Assembly: GCA_903879775.1 (NCBI GenBank)
Contig: CAIRMY010000097.1
Location: 1 to 6,757, forward strand
Reading direction: 5' to 3'
Source of the DNA: an uncultured Bacteroidota bacterium
GTDB lineage: Bacteria > Bacteroidota > Bacteroidia > NS11-12g > UBA955
DNA length: 6,757 bases
Below are positions 5,045 through 6,757 of the stretch, piece by piece (within the stretch, counting starts at the first letter, position 1; each line of letters opens with the position of its first letter). The position numbers and the translations under genes were made by a program. Below the pieces are notes generated by a model, which saw only the letters and a list, made by a program, of their open reading frames with translations, was not told the DNA's origin and did no database searches.

Positions 5045-6757
5045 ATGGACTGCCGGTTTTTTCTCTGGAATAGATACTTCTCGAAAAAATATATTTTGTG
5101 GATTGTCTTTGCAACTATCTCTCGATGCCAATTGTTTGCCCAATATACGTATCCGATTTATGGTGGTGTATTTCGTACAATTGGTTACTCAGATTCGGTC
5201 TCTGGCAAACTGATTTCAGTGCTAAGTTCATCTAACCAAAAAATCAGAGTAACAAATTATTACGATTACGACACAACACTGAGTCTCACATCAAATAAAG
5301 TAGCTGATTTCTTGGTCTTGAGGAAATATTTTTGCTTGGGAGTTAGAAGCAACAATTCCATTGCAAAGAGATGCATCTTTGTTTTGGCCAATGACCCTTT
5401 AACTGTCTCTTTTGTTGATATTTTTCAAACAAATGGAACATCTAAGACAACAATCATAAATACCCCCACTGGTTCATATCAATCCATTGAAAAGTTGAAC
5501 TGCGGAAGCCAATATGTTTTATATCATCCCAAAACTTGTCACGAGTCCTATTATCCAAATTCTACGGGATTAAAGTATTCTCTTATGTCTTATTGTTTTA
5601 CCGTTGTAGCGTTTGATGATAATACGGAGGTTCAGTTCGATTTAAACTTTGATACAGATTTAGGTAGGAAATTCACTAAAATACTCAATCGGGGGGAGAC
5701 TTTTCAGATGTCGCTAAAATATCCAAGAGGGAAATTGCATATTGTTAATGGCGGAAAAATCCAATCTTCAAATTGCAATAAAAAGCTCGCAGTATTTTCC
5801 AATAATATGGGTTTAGGATTTACAACGGGCCTTGATTTTTTTCAAATTGATAAGGGTATTTATCCATATCATGGCTATGAGATCGAACAGTTGCAACCAA
5901 TAAAATCTTGGGGTTATGAGTTTTTAGTAGTATCGGAAGGCAAGAGTTATCTCGGGAATACTTACCACTTATTCAGCTATAAGGATAATACGATTTGGAT
6001 CAATGGTAAAATGATTTCAATAGACAAGGACACCGTTATCGCTGATACGGTTTTTTACAAACCCCTTTTAATACAATCCCTCAAGCCGATTGCGATTACT
6101 CAACATGTTTCTGGAGCAAAAAATTTTATAGCATTTGGTGCTCCAGATGATAAAGTCTACGCCAACGTTTTGGACTTTGCGAGTATCCCACCAACAAGTG
6201 CTCTAACGAAAGAAATTTCAGTTCCTATTCCATCAAAAGTGGGAACAAATCAAATGAATCGAGCTGTGGTGTTTTCCCCGGGAAATAATAAAATTGAGGT
6301 AAATGGCAAATCTTACACCTTGACCAAAAAGTTTGGCACGATCTACTGGGGCTCCATTCAAAATACAAGACAAGATATTATCACAATAAAGTCTAACACG
6401 GGATTCAATGGGTATTTGATACATACTGGTGCTAGCGATACGTTTGAAGCCACCAATTTTTATCCATCTATGTCGGGTGTATTGACCTTGTATTCCGGTT
6501 GGGATTCATTGCAATCTCGCATTCGGGTGAACAAGCAGGGTGCTCATTGGTATGGGGTGGATGATACAGGGGTTGCCGTGGCTTGCGTAGGAGCAAACAC
6601 CAATTTTGCCTTGGAGGCGGGTTTGCGAAAATTGCAAAAGGTAACCTGTTACATTGATGGAAAACTCGCAAGTAAATCAGCGGATTTTGATTGGAAGTTC
6701 ACCGATACAGGCAAGGTAAAAATCACCTTTAACTATGAATTCGGTGATTACGGCTGC
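5045..6757 (+). CDS. Large surface protein with IgGFc-binding-like domain, C-terminus outside window
   Basis: The frame opens at ATG 5045-5047, 8 bases after the previous stop, and stays open for 571 codons to the window edge. Residues 1-33 look like a long signal peptide: basic n-region (MDCRFFLWNRYFSKK), hydrophobic core ILWIVFA, and likely cleavage after LFAQ (30-33). Residues about 155-470 carry the pattern of the IgGFc-binding N-terminal domain family as I know it: CFTVVAFDDNTEVQFDL (184-200), NRGETFQM (215-222), KKLAVFSNNMG (246-256), EQLQPIKSWGYEFLVV (281-296), then YKDNTIWINGK (312-322) and LKPIAITQHV (346-355). In Bacteroidota such domains occur in large extracellular proteins, often with Ig-like/PKD modules and a C-terminal sorting domain; the last visible residues (KFTDTGKVKITFNYEFGDYG) fit the start of such a module. 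An outer-surface adhesin-like role is likely. Binding to immunoglobulin is not implied. Confidence 0.83.
   Translation, partial: MDCRFFLWNRYFSKKYILWIVFATISRCQLFAQYTYPIYGGVFRTIGYSDSVSGKLISVLSSSNQKIRVTNYYDYDTTLSLTSNKVADFLVLRKYFCLGVRSNNSIAKRCIFVLANDPLTVSFVDIFQTNGTSKTTIINTPTGSYQSIEKLNCGSQYVLYHPKTCHESYYPNSTGLKYSLMSYCFTVVAFDDNTEVQFDLNFDTDLGRKFTKILNRGETFQMSLKYPRGKLHIVNGGKIQSSNCNKKLAVFSNNMGLGFTTGLDFFQIDKGIYPYHGYEIEQLQPIKSWGYEFLVVSEGKSYLGNTYHLFSYKDNTIWINGKMISIDKDTVIADTVFYKPLLIQSLKPIAITQHVSGAKNFIAFGAPDDKVYANVLDFASIPPTSALTKEISVPIPSKVGTNQMNRAVVFSPGNNKIEVNGKSYTLTKKFGTIYWGSIQNTRQDIITIKSNTGFNGYLIHTGASDTFEATNFYPSMSGVLTLYSGWDSLQSRIRVNKQGAHWYGVDDTGVAVACVGANTNFALEAGLRKLQKVTCYIDGKLASKSADFDWKFTDTGKVKITFNYEFGDYGC

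Noticed and set aside
6233..6671. Two minus-strand frames of 63 and 67 codons (6233-6424 and 6468-6671).
   Set aside because: Both lie antisense inside the long plus-strand surface-protein frame, which has a clear domain signature. The same applies to antisense frames at 3611-3925 and 4917-5114.
1..6757. CRISPR arrays, tRNA or rRNA genes, toxin-antitoxin pairs, phage genes.
   Set aside because: Read on both strands without finding regular direct repeats, cloverleaf-like sequences or matching protein motifs.

Overview
The window looks like chromosomal DNA from a Bacteroidota bacterium, plausibly of the Saprospiria/Chitinophagia type. The support is an AT-rich composition, the absence of clear Shine-Dalgarno sites, a TAnnTTTG-type -7 promoter motif, signal peptides ending in ...SQ/...AQ, and a large surface protein with an IgGFc-binding-like domain. 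The organism call is inference from style, not from a marker gene.

Layout. At the left edge, on the minus strand, are two closely spaced genes for secreted proteins of unknown function: a 165-residue Cys-rich protein (194-691), then a second exported protein (1-178) cut by the window edge. A ~500-base AT-rich non-coding stretch (692-1191) holds a GC-richer imperfect palindrome (1022-1078) and a short symmetrical site (1133-1150). From 3410 down to 1192 on the minus strand runs a tightly coupled four-gene operon: a 99-residue cytosolic small protein with a C-terminal CPYYCPP tail, a polytopic membrane protein with a CIPC motif, a single-TM HisKA_3-type histidine kinase without a sensor domain, and a NarL/LuxR-type response regulator. 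Successive genes overlap by 1, 32 and 1 bases.

Running away from this operon on the plus strand are two genes for exported proteins: a 509-residue, probably beta-propeller-like secreted protein (3507-5036) and, 8 bases later, a large IgGFc-binding-domain-like surface protein (5045 onward, open at the right edge). The divergent intergenic region carries a perfect 26-bp palindrome.

How it may work together. The palindrome core TTGATGAA-N2-TTCATCAA occurs twice, once at each end of the signalling operon. Its half-site/2-bp-spacer/half-site layout resembles sites bound by NarL-family regulator dimers. The working hypothesis is a self-regulated signalling unit, with the small Cys-tailed protein and the membrane protein as the input and the kinase/regulator as the output. 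It may act on its own operon and on the neighbouring exported-protein genes. This is inference; the sequence directly shows the gene order, the overlaps, the motifs and the repeated palindromes.
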